From Nephrocerus scutellatus (Eukaryota > Arthropoda > Insecta > Diptera > Pipunculidae): a DNA stretch of 64,000 nt. The stretch covers positions 49,213,540 through 49,277,539 of the forward strand of contig OX352762.1 in the NCBI GenBank assembly GCA_947095585.1. Reading direction: 5' to 3'. The translations under genes and the position numbers were made by a program. The notes under the pieces are model-generated. The model was given only the letters and a program-made list of their open reading frames with translations, had not been told where the DNA came from and did no database searches. Numbering within the stretch: the stretch's first letter is position 1; each line of letters opens with the position of its first letter. This document shows positions 52,138 to 63,780 of the stretch, in pieces.

Positions 52138-52507
52138 TGACAAGTGATGAGTGTATCAACAACAACAAGGCAATTCCACAATGCATCGAGCAATGTATCG
52201 GCAACAAAAAGCAACTCCGCAATTGCCCAGTTGCACAATACATTCAATTCGAATGTATCGGCAACAAAAAGCAACATCAGCAATTGCACAATAACACTCA
52301 CATCGAGCGTCACACACCCAACAACCGGTGACCCACATTAATATAATTGCTAATTCATCACAATCAGCAGAAAAGCAATTACATATTAGCAATAAGTTTA
52401 AATTAGTAAGCATTTCCAACAGTAGGTCAACATTACTGTTGGAATGCTTTTTAAGTAGTACGCAAAAATAATGTATAAATATAGAATGAATAAAAGAGTC
52501 AGTTTAC
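52138..52507 (+). repeat. BEL/Pao LTR, array unit 1 (3' end deleted)
   Basis: Begins TGACAAGTGATGAGTG. It holds the word gaatgtatcggcaac/aaaaagcaac twice, TATAAATA (52,474-52,481) and aataaa. About 120 bp including the LTR end and primer site present in unit 2 are deleted at the ataaccgg joint. Confidence 0.65.
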
Positions 52508-52596
52508 ACAAGCAAATAACCGGAAAATTTTAAACAACAGTTTTTAATCAGTAAAGGCAAAGGTCCTTTTAGTAAGTCACATTACAACCAACAAAA

Positions 52597-53190
52597 ATGG
52601 GTGATTTCGAGGACATCGCGTTGGAACAAACGAGAATCACGGAGGAGGTGCATCGGTTATGGACCAACTTCAAAAAGGATGGGGAGTCCCGATACACCCC
52701 AGAGTACCTAAGGAAGAGCCTATAGGACCTGAAAAAATTCTGGGTTGACTTCCAGATCAATAATGCGTACTTGGAAGAGCAAAGAAAGGCAAATCCGCAA
52801 CATGAGTACTTTACGAAAAGATACTTCTGCCAGTTCGAGGCAAGATATGTAGATATCAAGGACAACATCAAGGCAAAACTGGAGACCAGAAGGAAGTTGC
52901 AGCCTTTCGCCGCAACAACAGATGTAGGCGACCAGGGTTCTACCGCAGCAACAGCCGAGCCAATTTTGACTCAGATTGCAGCAAGTTCAGAAGAAAAGAG
53001 AGAGGCGGCAAAACTAGAGACCAGAAGGAAGTTGCAGCCTTTCGCCGCAACAACAGAGGAGCAGCCAAGCCAATTCTGACTCAGAGTGCAACAATTTCAG
53101 AAGAAAAGAGAGAGGCGGCACACATTACAAGGGGCTCGGGAAGAAGCCCTTACACCTGCGGCAGGCAGTCTGCCTCGGTTGACCCGCAGG
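52597..53190 (+). pseudogene. BEL/Pao Gag N-terminus, array unit 1
   Basis: ATG 52,597. Reads MGDFEDIALEQTRITEEVHR as in unit 2 but has a premature TAG near 52,720 and a deletion in the second internal repeat near 53,055. It ends at the next array junction. Confidence 0.75.
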
Positions 53191-53430
53191 TCTGACCCTA
53201 CCCGACTTACTCTTGTTATTAGGAGCAAGTGCAGCTCTTGCTGTGGAAGTTCCATTTTTGGAACAGCTTGGACCAAAAGGCTAAGTGGCATTGCTGGTCG
53301 AAGGAGCTGACCGTGATATCAGCTTAGGTGTACAGGTTCTTGACCCGCTATGCCTTCACAATCTGTACCGCGGGCGCTGGTTCGGAATCACCCTGACTAG
53401 CACGCTCAGTAGCATTGCATGACGAGCTAT

Positions 53431-54200
53431 CTATGTTTGAGGTACCCTGGTCAGATACTGAACTCTTGTCGGTGCTCTAAGGATCAGCTTAATCTGACCA
53501 AAGCGGTAGCCTATCACACCTTTGCAGGCGTTTAGCCTAATCATGGAGGCCAGTATGAGGTGAAGGAGCGCGCCTTCCTTTTTCCTCTGTACTACTTTCC
53601 ATGATATGGCATGTATCTCTGCATTTTGGGCCTCGATAGTTGCCAGAATCTTCTCTGAAGAGAGCTCTGTGGAAAGAACCCACGGACGATATGTGTTTTC
53701 GGGAAAGATCCCTCTTCCACTAGCGTCACATCCAGTCCATTCTTGGCTCTTATCTTCTCGAAGTTCGAGCGCATCCACCCAGCAGTAGCACTGTCCGAAA
53801 AAATGAACACCATCCATCCCGATCCGGTAAAACGCGGCCATACGCCACAGCCGATCATCTCAATCGAGATGTCGATAACCGCCTCTGGAAGATGAGCCAT
53901 TTGCTCCTTTGTCAGCGGTTTATTCGACAGGTCGATCGGGACAACCCCCAGCCTGACAGCACCGGTCACTTGACTAAAAGTGGGAAGGTCAGGTGAGGGC
54001 CCTGCTCTAGCCTTTTTAGCGGCCGATGTAGGTGGTGTCTGGTCCTCAGACCTGACGCGTTTAACTACGCTCTTATTGGCGGGCACAGCTTTGGCAAAAG
54101 CAAGAGCACTTTCTCTGCCTTTGCCCATGCGTAAAGCATGCTTGAAACGCCTTTTTTCCCGCGAGGTTAGCTTGACGTATGTCTGTTGTTGGATCTGCAT
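53431..54200 (-). pseudogene. LOA-like ORF1, array unit 2
   Basis: Same protein and same frameshift as unit 1, with two small deletions: RFTGSGWMV replaces a longer word, and VDD is lost before ASMIRLNACKG. No upstream ORF2 follows; at 53,190 the sequence switches to BEL/Pao Gag. Confidence 0.75.
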
Positions 54201-54576
54201 TCCACCTAATGCTATCTCAAAAGAGGAACAACCGGATTTCTCCGAGATGACGCTAATGGTGTCGACAACTTCGGATGTGTCAGACTCGGATGTATACGAA
54301 TCTACACCCTTGTTGCTAACACGGTCACATAAATTATATTTATTTCCTCAATAACACCCACGAGTGTCCGGGAAAGTATGTAACCCATGGTAGAGCCCGG
54401 TATACCATGAGAAGTCCGCTCTAAGCCGGAGGTTTCCAGGTATCCGAAGTCCCGTGCTAGCGACCAACAACTCATGGCCATTCATCCCTCGGCGCACGTG
54501 TCTCACCACTGGATTTATGATTTTTTATTCTATCGAGGTTTTCTCCTCTACATTATTTTCCTGAGGAGTTCCACCG

Positions 54577-56905
54577 TTACCCCAAACCCTCCTCCTTTAC
54601 CCATGCTTGGGACCGGCATGCTGCCTTCGTGCTCCCTCGCGACGGAAACCAGGCGAAGTTAAAATGACGCAGATAAAGTTGCACGAAAACATGATACGGC
54701 GGCAGCAAGATAGGATTTTTCGCGCTAAATGCACTTTTCGAAGTAGCATCACGGGATTGGAGACGAATTAATTTTTCTTTTTTATCCGTTGTCAACGATA
54801 ACGAATTTATATGCGCAGGCACACAGAAGCTCCAATTTCCGAGTTCGTCGTCTGGCGATGCTTCAGTCTCTTGAAACATTGCCGACCAAGTTTCCGCGTA
54901 CACCTCAAGTTGAATGAAACGAAAAATCTCATTTTCCGCCTCGTTTAATAATAAATATTCTTCCCTGTTGTCCTTATTTTCTTTGAATAAAAATAGTTTT
55001 GAGGCCCGTAGCACCCATGCAACGACACGCACAAGCGTTGACCAGTTACTTCGAAATCTCGAGGTGATTCGGTGGATTGGATGCGAGTCCACATCATGGT
55101 AGTGAACGCGAACTTCGCCCACGTTTAGATAGCCACCATTGAGCTGTTCAGTTGGCCAATCCTCGACTGGATTGAAAGCGAATTTGAGACCGACAAACCA
55201 ACGCGAACCAGCTTCCTGATCGTTGTGCTACGTCACTTTCGTCGCGTTGTCAGCGAAATTAAATTCTGATGGTACGTAAAGCCATTCATCTGCTGCAGTC
55301 AACTCCAAAATTTCACTAACGCGATGAGCCTCAAAAGATGGAAGTTTGCCGTTTGAAGAGGGAATTCTGGACAGCGTACACTTCGAGTCGCTTAGGAAAT
55401 AGCGTTTAACAATCTTGAACGAATGCAACTCAGCGATCGTCTTTCCCAGCCTTGCGCCAAGTTTTTCTGCTTCAAGTTCCAATCTTGGTATTGACAGGAG
55501 TTTCAAAGGTGCAACTATGGTTTTAGACATCACGAGTGCGACTTGAGTCCTTTTGCCATCACAAATGCGAAAGTATTCCCACAAAGTATCGTAGGACCTT
55601 TCAGAAGTATCGACGAACATCAAGAGCTCTATCTTGCACTGATTCCGATCGGAAATTCCGTACCACCTTGGAATCTTGGCCTTCTCGATTGCGTCGAAAG
55701 ACTTCAGGAACTGCAACCAATAATCTGCAAGATTCGGTGGAATTTCTTCATCCCATCCGACATTTTCACGCCAAACATCCTGCAGAATCGAGTTTCCACG
55801 AATGATGTACTTGCCGGCGAGGCCTAATGGGTCGAACATTTTCATTAAGGCGCTCAAAGCTTGCCGCTTCGTCGGACAGTAATTTTCGTCTATCGTTTTT
55901 CTCAGCATACCGTCGGAGCTTCTCTTGAAAATAAAAATGTCTTCGGACGGCTTCCAAAACAATCCCAAGAGTTTCGTCGTGTAGCTTGCAGATTCCTCGA
56001 CATTCAGATTCACCAAATCTTGCTTGACGTTCTCTTGTGGCATTTGTGTCAACAAATCATTTGATTGGACCTGACACAGCTTGAAACCCATCTCACGACA
56101 GATCTTGATAGCGTCGCGAGTTACTCTGACAGCCTCCTCAACTGTTTCATGGCTATTGAAATAATCGTCGACATACATAAAGCGTTGAAGAGGATTTGAG
56201 GCTTCAGGATGCGACCGGCTTAATTTTTCGGCATGGTGATTCTTTACATATTGCGCTTGCGATGGCGAGCAAGTTGGACCGAACATCATGGATTGCATCA
56301 CGTACGTTGTTGGCTCCTTCAATTGATCTCCATCTCGCCATATAAATCGTTGACAATGCTGATCTTGCGAGATGATACGGATCTGTGAAAACATTTCTGC
56401 AACGTCTGCATTTACCATCACTCGAGCTCGACTCAACGCAGCGGGCAACGCAATCAAATTGTACGGACCTTTTAACAGACAGCTGTTAAGAGACACATTT
56501 GCAACTTCGGCTGCGACGTCGGCGACGCATCTCCTTTAGGGTGGGATTTTGTTTTTATTGATGATCGTAAAAAGCGGACAAATCCATCTTCGTGGCCACT
56601 TTCCTTCTAAATCTTCCGGAGTTGCTACCCTTGCGTATTCTTTCTCAACCAACTGACTGACGTGTTCATTTATCCACTTCAATGACTCAAAATCTCTTGC
56701 CACCTTTCGTTCTTCGCTTACTAAACGCTTCATCGCCATCTTTAAATTGTTTGGTAAGATTTCGTTGTCACTTTTCCACCGTAGGCCGATTTCGTATCGA
56801 CCATCATTGAAGTTCAAAGTCGAATTCATGATTTCTTCGGCACGTTCGTCCTCTCGGCTACGCAGGACTTTCGTGTCTACGCCAATTCCCTCCCTGACAA
56901 AAAAA
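54577..56905 (-). pseudogene. BEL/Pao pol, array unit 2
   Basis: The best-preserved copy. Pre-RT segment 56,536-56,905; a single 422-codon frame (55,228-56,496) with RT (Asp31 in DVAEMFSQI, YVDD 108-111) and RNase H-like domain (LLMFVDTSERSY, LLSIPRLELEAEKLGA, YFLSDSKCTLSRI, YVPSEFNFADNATK). After an in-frame stop comes the 54,577-55,122 segment (RSNWSTLVRVVAWVLRASK), which precedes integrase. Integrase is absent: at about 54,600 the sequence switches to LOA-like 5' UTR. Known role: RT/RNase H of a virus-like-particle element; here a relic. Confidence 0.85.
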
Positions 56906-56910
56906 AATTT

Positions 56911-57385
56911 TGACAAGTGATGAGTGTATCAACAACAACAAGGCAATTCCACAATGCTTCGAGCAATGTATCGGCAACAAAAAGCAACTCCGCAATTGCC
57001 CAATTGCACAATACATTCAATTCGAATGTATCGGCAACAAAAAGCAACATCAGCAATTGCACAATAACACTCACATCGAGCGTCACACACCCAACAACCG
57101 GTGACCCACATTAATATAATTACTAATTCTTCACAATCAGCAGAAAAGCAATTACATATTAGCAATAAGTTTAAATTAGTAAGCATTTCCAACAGTAGGT
57201 CAACATTACTGTTGGAATGCTTTTTAAGTAGTACGCAAAAATAATGTATAAATATAGAATGAATAAAAGAGTCAGTTTACACAAGCAAATAACCGTATTC
57301 TCAATTAACAAAAATTGACAACTATCCCCCCACCAGTGGTAAGGTTGTTGTCAGTTTAAGAAATCCTAAAGGGAAAGGATTTACA
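56911..57385 (+). repeat. BEL/Pao LTR, array unit 2
   Basis: About 475 bp from TGACAAGTGATGAG to GGATTTACA. TATAAATA at 57,247-57,254, aataaa just after. A primer-site pattern follows directly. Confidence 0.7.
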
Positions 57386-57403
57386 TGGTCCTTCGAGCCG
57401 GAT
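57386..57403 (+). other. BEL/Pao primer-binding-site-like sequence
   Basis: TGGTCCTTCGAGCCGGAT directly after the LTR, 80 bases before the Gag ATG. Similar sequence follows the LTR in several insect BEL/Pao elements. Primer tRNA not determined. Confidence 0.6.
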
Positions 57404-57483
57404 TATTCGGAAAATTTTAAACAACAGTTTTTAATCAGTAAAGGCAAAGGTCCTTTTAGTAATTCACATTACAACCAACAAAA

Positions 57484-58107
57484 ATGGGTGATTTCGAGGA
57501 CATCGCGTTGGAACAAACGAGAATCACGGAGGAGGTGCATCGGTTATGGACCAACTTCAAAAAGGATGGGGAGTCCCGATACACCCCAGAGTACCTAAGG
57601 AAGAGCCTGGAGGACCTTAAAAAATTCTGGGTTGACTTCCAGATCAATAATGCGTACTTGGAAGAGCAAAGAAAGGCAAATCCGCAACATGAGTACTTTA
57701 CGAAAAGATACTTCTGCCAGTTCGAGGCAAGATATGTAGATATCAAGGACAACATCAAGGCAAAACTGGAGACCAGAAGGAAGTTGCAGCCTTTCGCCGC
57801 AACAACAGATGTAGGCGACCAGGCGTCTACCGCAGCAACAGCCGAGCCAATTTTGACTCAGATTGCAGCAAGTTCAGAAGAAAAGAGAGAGGCGGCAAAA
57901 CTAGAGACCAGAAGGAAGTTGCAGCCTTTCGCCGCAACAACAGATGTAGGCGGTCAGGCGTCTACCGCAGGAGCAGCCAAGCCAATTCTGACTCAGAGTG
58001 CAACAATTTCAGAAGAAAAGAGAGAGGCGGCACACATTACAAGGGGCTCGGGAAGAAGCCCTTACACCTGCGGCAGGCAGTCTGCCTCGGTTGACCCGCA
58101 GGTCTGA
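57484..58107 (+). pseudogene. BEL/Pao Gag N-terminus with internal repeats, unit 2
   Basis: 207 open codons. The N-terminal helical domain (residues 1-92: LWTNFKKDGESRYTPEYLRK, FWVDFQINNAYLEEQRKANP) is like the start of the BEL Gag at 62,025. Two 45-residue direct repeats follow (93-137 and 138-182, each starting AKLETRRKLQPFAATTDVG), with a third partial. The frame ends two codons after the array junction at 58,102, so the rest of Gag is missing. The only copy here with an uninterrupted start. Confidence 0.75.
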
Positions 58108-58342
58108 CCCTACCCGACTTACTCTTGTTATTAGGAGCAAGTGCAGCTCTTGCTGCGGAAGTTCCATTTTTGGAACAGCTTGGACCAAAAGGTTAAGTGG
58201 CATTGCTGGTCGAAGGAGCTGACCGTGATATCAGCTTAGGTGTACAGGTTCCGGGCCCGCTATGCCTTCACAATCTGTACCGCGGGCGCTGGTTCGGAAT
58301 CACCCTGACTAGCACGCTCAGTAGCATTGCATGACGAGCTAT

Positions 58343-59100
58343 CTATGTTTGAGGTACCCTGGTCAGATACTGAACTCTTGTCGGTGCTCTAAGGATCAGC
58401 TTAATCTGACCAAAGCGGTAGCCTATCACACCTTTGCAGGCGTTTAGCCTAATCATGGAGGCCAGTATGAGGTGAAGGAGCGCGCCTTCCTTCTTCCTCT
58501 GTACTACTTTCCATGATATGGCATGTATCTCTGCATTTTGGGCCTCGATAGTTGCCAGAATCTTCTCTGAAGAGAGCTCTGTGGAAAGAACCCACGGACG
58601 ATATGTGTTTTCGGGAAAGGTCCCTCTTCCACTAGCGTCACATCCAGTCCATTCTTGGCTCTTATCTTCTCGAAGTTCGAGCGCATCCACCCAGCAGTAG
58701 CACTGTCCGAAAAGATGAACACCATCCATCCCGATCCGGTAAAACGCGGCCATACACCACAGCCGATCATCTCAATCGAGATGTCGATAACCGTCTCTGG
58801 AAGATGAGCCATTTGCTCCTTTGTCAGCGGTTTATCCGACAGGTCGATCGGGACAACCCCCAGCCTGACAGCACCGGTCACTTGACTAAAAGTGGGAAGG
58901 TCAGGTGAGGGCCCTGCTCTAGCCTTTTTTAGCGGCCGATGTACCTGACGCGTTTACCTACGCTCTTATTGGCAGGCACAGCTTTGGCAAAAGCAAGAGC
59001 ACTTTCTCTTCCTTTGCCCATGCGTAAAGCATGCTTGAAACGCCTTTTTTCCCGCGAGGTTAGCTTGACGTAAGTCTGTTGTTGGATCTGCATTCCACCT
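58343..59100 (-). pseudogene. LOA-like ORF1, array unit 3
   Basis: As in unit 2, with the shared frameshift and deletions plus an extra ~20 bp deletion and a T insertion near 58,925-58,945 that break the N-terminal third. Confidence 0.75.
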
Positions 59101-59469
59101 AATGCTATCTCAAAAGAGGAACAACCGGATTTCTCCGAGATGACGCTAATGGTGTCGACAACTTTGGATGTGTCAGACTCGGATGTATACGGATCTACAC
59201 CCTTGTTGCTAACACGGTCTCATAAATTATATTTATTTCCTCAATAACACCCACGAGTGTCCGGGAAAGTATGTAACCCATGGTAGAGCCCGGTATACCA
59301 TGAGAAGTCCGCTCTAAACCGGAGGTTTCCAGGTATCCGAAGTCCCGTGCTAGCGACCAACAACTCATGGCCATTCATCCCTCGGCGCACGTGTCTCACC
59401 ACTGGATTTATGATTTTTTATTCTATCGAGGTTTTCTCCTCTACATTATTTTCCTGAGGAGTTCCCCCG

Positions 59470-61206
59470 TTACCCCAAACCCTCCTCCTTTACCCATGCT
59501 TGGGACCGGCATGCTGCCTTCGTGCTCCCTCGCGACGGAAACCAGGCGAAGTTAAAATGACGCAGATAAAGTTGCACGAAAACATGATACGGCGGCAGCA
59601 AGATAGGATTTTTCGCGCTAAATGCACTTTTCCAAGTAGCATCACGGGATTGGAGACGAATCAATTTTTCTTTTTTATCCGTTGTCAACGATAACGAATT
59701 TATATGCGCAGGCACACAGAAGCTCCAATTTCCGAGTTCGTCGTCTGGCGATGCTTCAGTCTCTTGAAACATTGCCGACCAAGTTTCCGCGTACACCTCA
59801 AGTTGAATGAAACGAAAAATCTCATTTTCCGCCTCGTTTAATAATAAATATTCTTCCCTGTTGTCCTTATTTTCTTTGAATAAAAATAGTTTTGAGGCCC
59901 GTAGCACCCATGCAACGACACGCACAAGCGTTGACCAGTTACTTCGAAATCTCGAGGTGATTCGGTGGATTGGATGCGAGTCCACATCATGGTAGTGAAC
60001 GCGAACTTCGCCCACGTTTAGATAGCCACCATTGAGCTGTTCAGTTGGCCAATCCTCGACTGGATTGAAAGCGAATTTGAGACCGACAAACCAACGCGAA
60101 CCAGCTTCCTGATCGTTGTGCTACGTCACTTTCGTCGCGTTGTCAGCGAAATTAAATTCTGATGGTACGTAAAACCATTCATCTGCTGCAGTCAACTCCA
60201 AAATTTCACTAACGCGATGAGCCTCAAAAGATGGAAGTTTGGCGTTTGGAGAGGGAATTCTGGACAGCGTACACTTCGAGTCGCTTAGGAAATAGCGTTT
60301 AACAATCTTGAACGAATGCAACTCAGCGATCGTCTTTCCCAGCCTTGCGCCAAGTTTTTCTGCTTCAAGTTCCAATCTTGGTATTGACAGGAGTTTCAAA
60401 GGTGCAACTATGGTTTTAGACATCACGAGTGCGACTTGAGTCCTTTTGCCATCACAAATGCGAAAGTATCCCACAGCGGCGTAGGACCTTTCAGAAGTAT
60501 CGACGAACATCAAGAGCTCTATCTTGCACTGATTCCGATCGGAAATTCCGTACCACCTTGGAATCTTGGCCTTCTCGATTGCGTCGAAAGACTTCAGGAA
60601 CTGCAACCAATAATCTGCAAGATTCGGTGGAATTTCTTCATCCCATCCGACATTTTCACGCCAAACATCCTGCAGAATCGAGTTTCCACGAATGATGTAC
60701 TTGCCGGCGAGGCCTAATGGGTCGAACATTTTCATTAAGGCGCTCAAAGCTTCCCGCTTCGTCGGACAGTAATTTTCGTCTAGCGTTTTTCTCAGCATAC
60801 CGTCGGAGCTTCTCTTGAAAATAAAAATGTCTTCGGACGGCTTCCAGAACAATCCCAAGAGTTTCGTCGTGTAGCTTGCAGATTCCTCGACATTCAGATT
60901 CACCAAATCTTGCTTGACGTTCTCTTGTGGCATTTGGGTCAACAAATCATTTGATTGGACCTGACACAGCTTGAAACCCATCTCACGACAGATCTTGATA
61001 GCGTCGCGAGTTACTCTGACAGCCTCCTCAACTGTTTCATGGCTATTGAAATAATCGTCGACATACATAAAGCGTTGAAGAGGATTTGAGGCTTCAGGAT
61101 GCGACCGGCTTAATTTTTCGGCATGGTGATTCTTTACATATTGCGCTTGCGATTGCGAGCAAGTTGGACCGAACATCATTGATTGCATCACGTACGTTGT
61201 TGGCTC
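59470..61206 (-). pseudogene. BEL/Pao pol, array unit 3, cut by BEL insertion
   Basis: Open 356-codon RT/RNase H-like frame (60,121-61,191) with YVDD and the same C-terminal stop as unit 2, then the pre-integrase segment 59,470-60,015. The RT start is separated by the plus-strand BEL/Pao element whose LTR begins at 61,207. Confidence 0.8.
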
Positions 61207-61707
61207 TGTTTAACTCTCGTTCAAGGTTGCTCCTATCAGGCAGACGACTATCGCAGCATAATGCCAAATTATGCTAACATTGCATTTTCTCCTATCGTGA
61301 GAAGAATGAATTTCCCACATTGCCGATTTTGCCAAATTTGCATTTCGGCTGTCGTTCGAAGTTCAACTTTTTGTAACGGGAGTATGTTGGGAACATACTG
61401 TTGTTATCGCTGCAATTTCTGTTCTGTTTTCTGCTTAGCGGAATATGCAACGAAGCAGTTTATGTTATTTGTATGTCATTTGTATTATATTCGTATTTGT
61501 ATTGTAAGTCATTTTTAGTATAAATTAAGTCAAATTATAATGAATAAACGAAGTCGTTATCAATCTACCTAACAACCCAGAACTCGTTATTTGACGTTGT
61601 AGGATTCGTTGGATACACTTGGTTTGAACTAAGTGTATCGCACCCCAATCAGATCTAGGTTTATGTACCTAAGATCTTATCCAAGTAAAGCAACTTGGGT
61701 CTAAACA
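61207..61707 (+). repeat. 5' LTR of BEL/Pao element
   Basis: 501 bp, TGTTTAAC to CTAAACA. TATAAA at 61,519-61,524 and AATAAA at 61,543-61,548. Host sequence ends ...ggctc just before it; a 5-bp duplication would be ggctc. Confidence 0.8.
61519..61524 (+). promoter_or_regulatory. TATA box in BEL/Pao LTR
   Basis: TATAAA within agtataaattaag, about 190 bases before the LTR end, followed by AATAAA. Confidence 0.6.
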
Positions 61708-61708
61708 T

Positions 61709-61727
61709 TTGGCGACCGTGACAGGAC
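61709..61727 (+). other. Primer-binding site of BEL/Pao element
   Basis: TTGGCGACCGTGACAGGAC one base after the LTR end. TGGCGACCGTGACAGG is the usual post-LTR sequence of BEL elements. Confidence 0.8.
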
Positions 61728-61738
61728 TTCCACGTACT

Positions 61739-61812
61739 CGTAATATCCATATTCGTTGGCTCTATTGCGTAGGACTTTGTACACGTAATATCCATATTCG
61801 TTGGCTCTATTG
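61739..61812 (+). repeat. 29-bp direct repeat in BEL/Pao leader
   Basis: A 29-bp word beginning cgtaatatccatattcgttg occurs at 61,739-61,767 and 61,784-61,812; a weaker third version (catttcgttgggt) follows near 61,830. Confidence 0.8.
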
Positions 61813-62024
61813 TGTGGGACAGACGTCACACCCATTTCGTTGGGTTTTTTAGCATACGACTAGTGCGTGAACTGGGCCTTAACACAGTTCAGACATTAGT
61901 TTATCAATTATCAATTCATTAATTACAGTAAAATTTGAGTGCTTCGAAGGCGTGAATTGGGCCAAACACAATTCAACAACGCAACACCTATTGAATTTCC
62001 GGCATCCATCCATAACTTTACGAC

Positions 62025-63780
62025 ATGGATCTTGATGCATACACCCAACAACAGGCAGAGTTGGGAGAGCACATTATTAAACAATGGAAGAACTACAAAA
62101 AGGATTCTTCAGAGAGGAAGACATCGGCCTACTTAAGGTCCCGCTTGGATCTTCTAAGCAAACTTTGGGATGACTTCGACAAAAACGACAGCGTGATCAG
62201 AGAGAAATGGGCTGGAGAGAAGGACAATGACTATTTCAAGACCGATTACTATTCACAAATCTTCAAATTAACTGAATCATATAGATCTGATATGAAACAA
62301 AAATTAATAGACGCTTCAAGGGAGCCTAACATGCAAGGTGATAACATCCGTGAGCAAAGTGATAACATTCAAGAGGTTAAGGAGCCAGCAGGTGGACAGC
62401 CAATGCTTCATTCAAATAACCAAATAAATCTTAGGCAAAGATATAATTTGGTGGTTGGAATTGTGACAAAATCTTTAGACAAACCTATAGATAAAAATAA
62501 ATCGGAACAGTTCTATCGCATCCATATTAATACTTTGGAACAAAACTGGAATGACGTAACATTGATGTACCGAAGGTTGGAGAACGAATTAAGTCAATAT
62601 GATATCGAAGAGTATTACAATATGCAACAACGTGTAACCACGTCACTGGAAGGACTTTATGGAGGTATTGAAACATCTCAAGAAATACCAGTTTCTAATC
62701 TTACTACAATGAAATTGCCAAAGGTTGAGTTACCTAAGTTCGATGGTAACTATTTAAAATGGCAGCAATTTATATACAGAGATGATTCACAATCAACATA
62801 TGTCGGATGCACAAAAAATATGGTTCCTTAAATCTAGCGTAACGGGAGAAGCTGAAAAATTGATTCGACATCTTTCCGTATCAGGAGCTAATTATATGGC
62901 AGCATGGAAGATCCTGACCGATCGCTATGATAATCCACGTCTATTAGTGGCTTCATGGTTGGGAAAATTGTTATCCCATCCGAATTCGCAACTTGGGAAT
63001 GCAAAATCAATCCGTAGTCTGCATGACTCAATTCAAGAATCTCTGCTAGGATTGCAAGGCCTAGGCTTGGATACGAGCAGCTGGGATCCAATATTGCTGC
63101 ACATTTTTGTAAAAAAGCTGGATAGGGATACACATACGCTATATGAGCTATCGCTGATCCATCCACGAAAACTTCCGTCATTTACGAAATTTCTCGAGTT
63201 CCTGGAAAATCGTTTCCAATCACTTGAGGCGCTTGGCACTAAGGACAAACTAGATGAAAATCGATCGCACAAGTTAGGACTCAAAACTTTATCGGCAGTT
63301 GCATCTCACCATTCAAATTGTTTAAATTGCAAGGGCAACCATCCCATACACAAATGTCCAAGGTTCATGGAGCTCACACCGTCAAGGCGATTAAACCTCA
63401 TAAAACAAAGGGATTTATGCATCAATTGTCTACGATCGGGGCATTTTGTGACGAATTGCAGTTCCAGTAGTTGTTTCAAATGCAATGGTAGACATCACAC
63501 ACTATTACATATTGATCAAGACAACAGTCGTCCAGCCAAGAAATCAATTGTAGCCAAGAGAGCAGACCCCTCAACAGATCGCCCATCATCGAATGAGCCA
63601 AATCTCGCTATTAGTGCACTACCTAATCAACCGAAACGTCCATTTGTGCTCCTAGGGACGGCCAAGGTCAAGATTACTGGTAATAATAACCACACAATAG
63701 ACTGCCGAGTACTATTGGATTCCGGTTCACAAGTGAACATTATTACTCAAAGGATAGTACATGCACTTAAGCTGAGCTGA
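62025..63780 (+). pseudogene. BEL/Pao Gag and protease, one deletion
   Basis: ATG 62,025 (MDLDAYTQQQAELGEHIIKQ), helical N-terminal domain, then VELPKFDGNYLKWQQF, the start of the DUF1759-type region. A deletion near 62,780 shifts the frame. The second frame (62,782-63,780) continues MSDAQKIWFLKSSVTGEAEK and has Cys-His knuckles C180-C183-H187-C192, C213-C216-H221-C226 and C231-C234-H238. The protease motif DSGSQVNII (residues 313-321) follows. BEL Gag and protease are normally one polyprotein. The frame ends in TGA at 63,778. Confidence 0.85.

Larger units (their letters stand above)
48422..61206. repeat. Composite tandem array, ~2.6 units of 4.8-4.9 kb
   Basis: Units start at the word gtctgaccctacccgactt at 48,422, 53,190 and 58,102 (periods 4,768 and 4,912). 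Each unit holds LOA-like ORF1 and 5' UTR (minus), BEL/Pao pol (minus) and BEL/Pao LTR plus Gag start (plus). Unit 3 is cut at 61,206 by a BEL/Pao insertion. Units 2 and 3 share small deletions absent from unit 1 (for instance 12 bp in ORF1 near 53,547/58,459). Confidence 0.9.
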
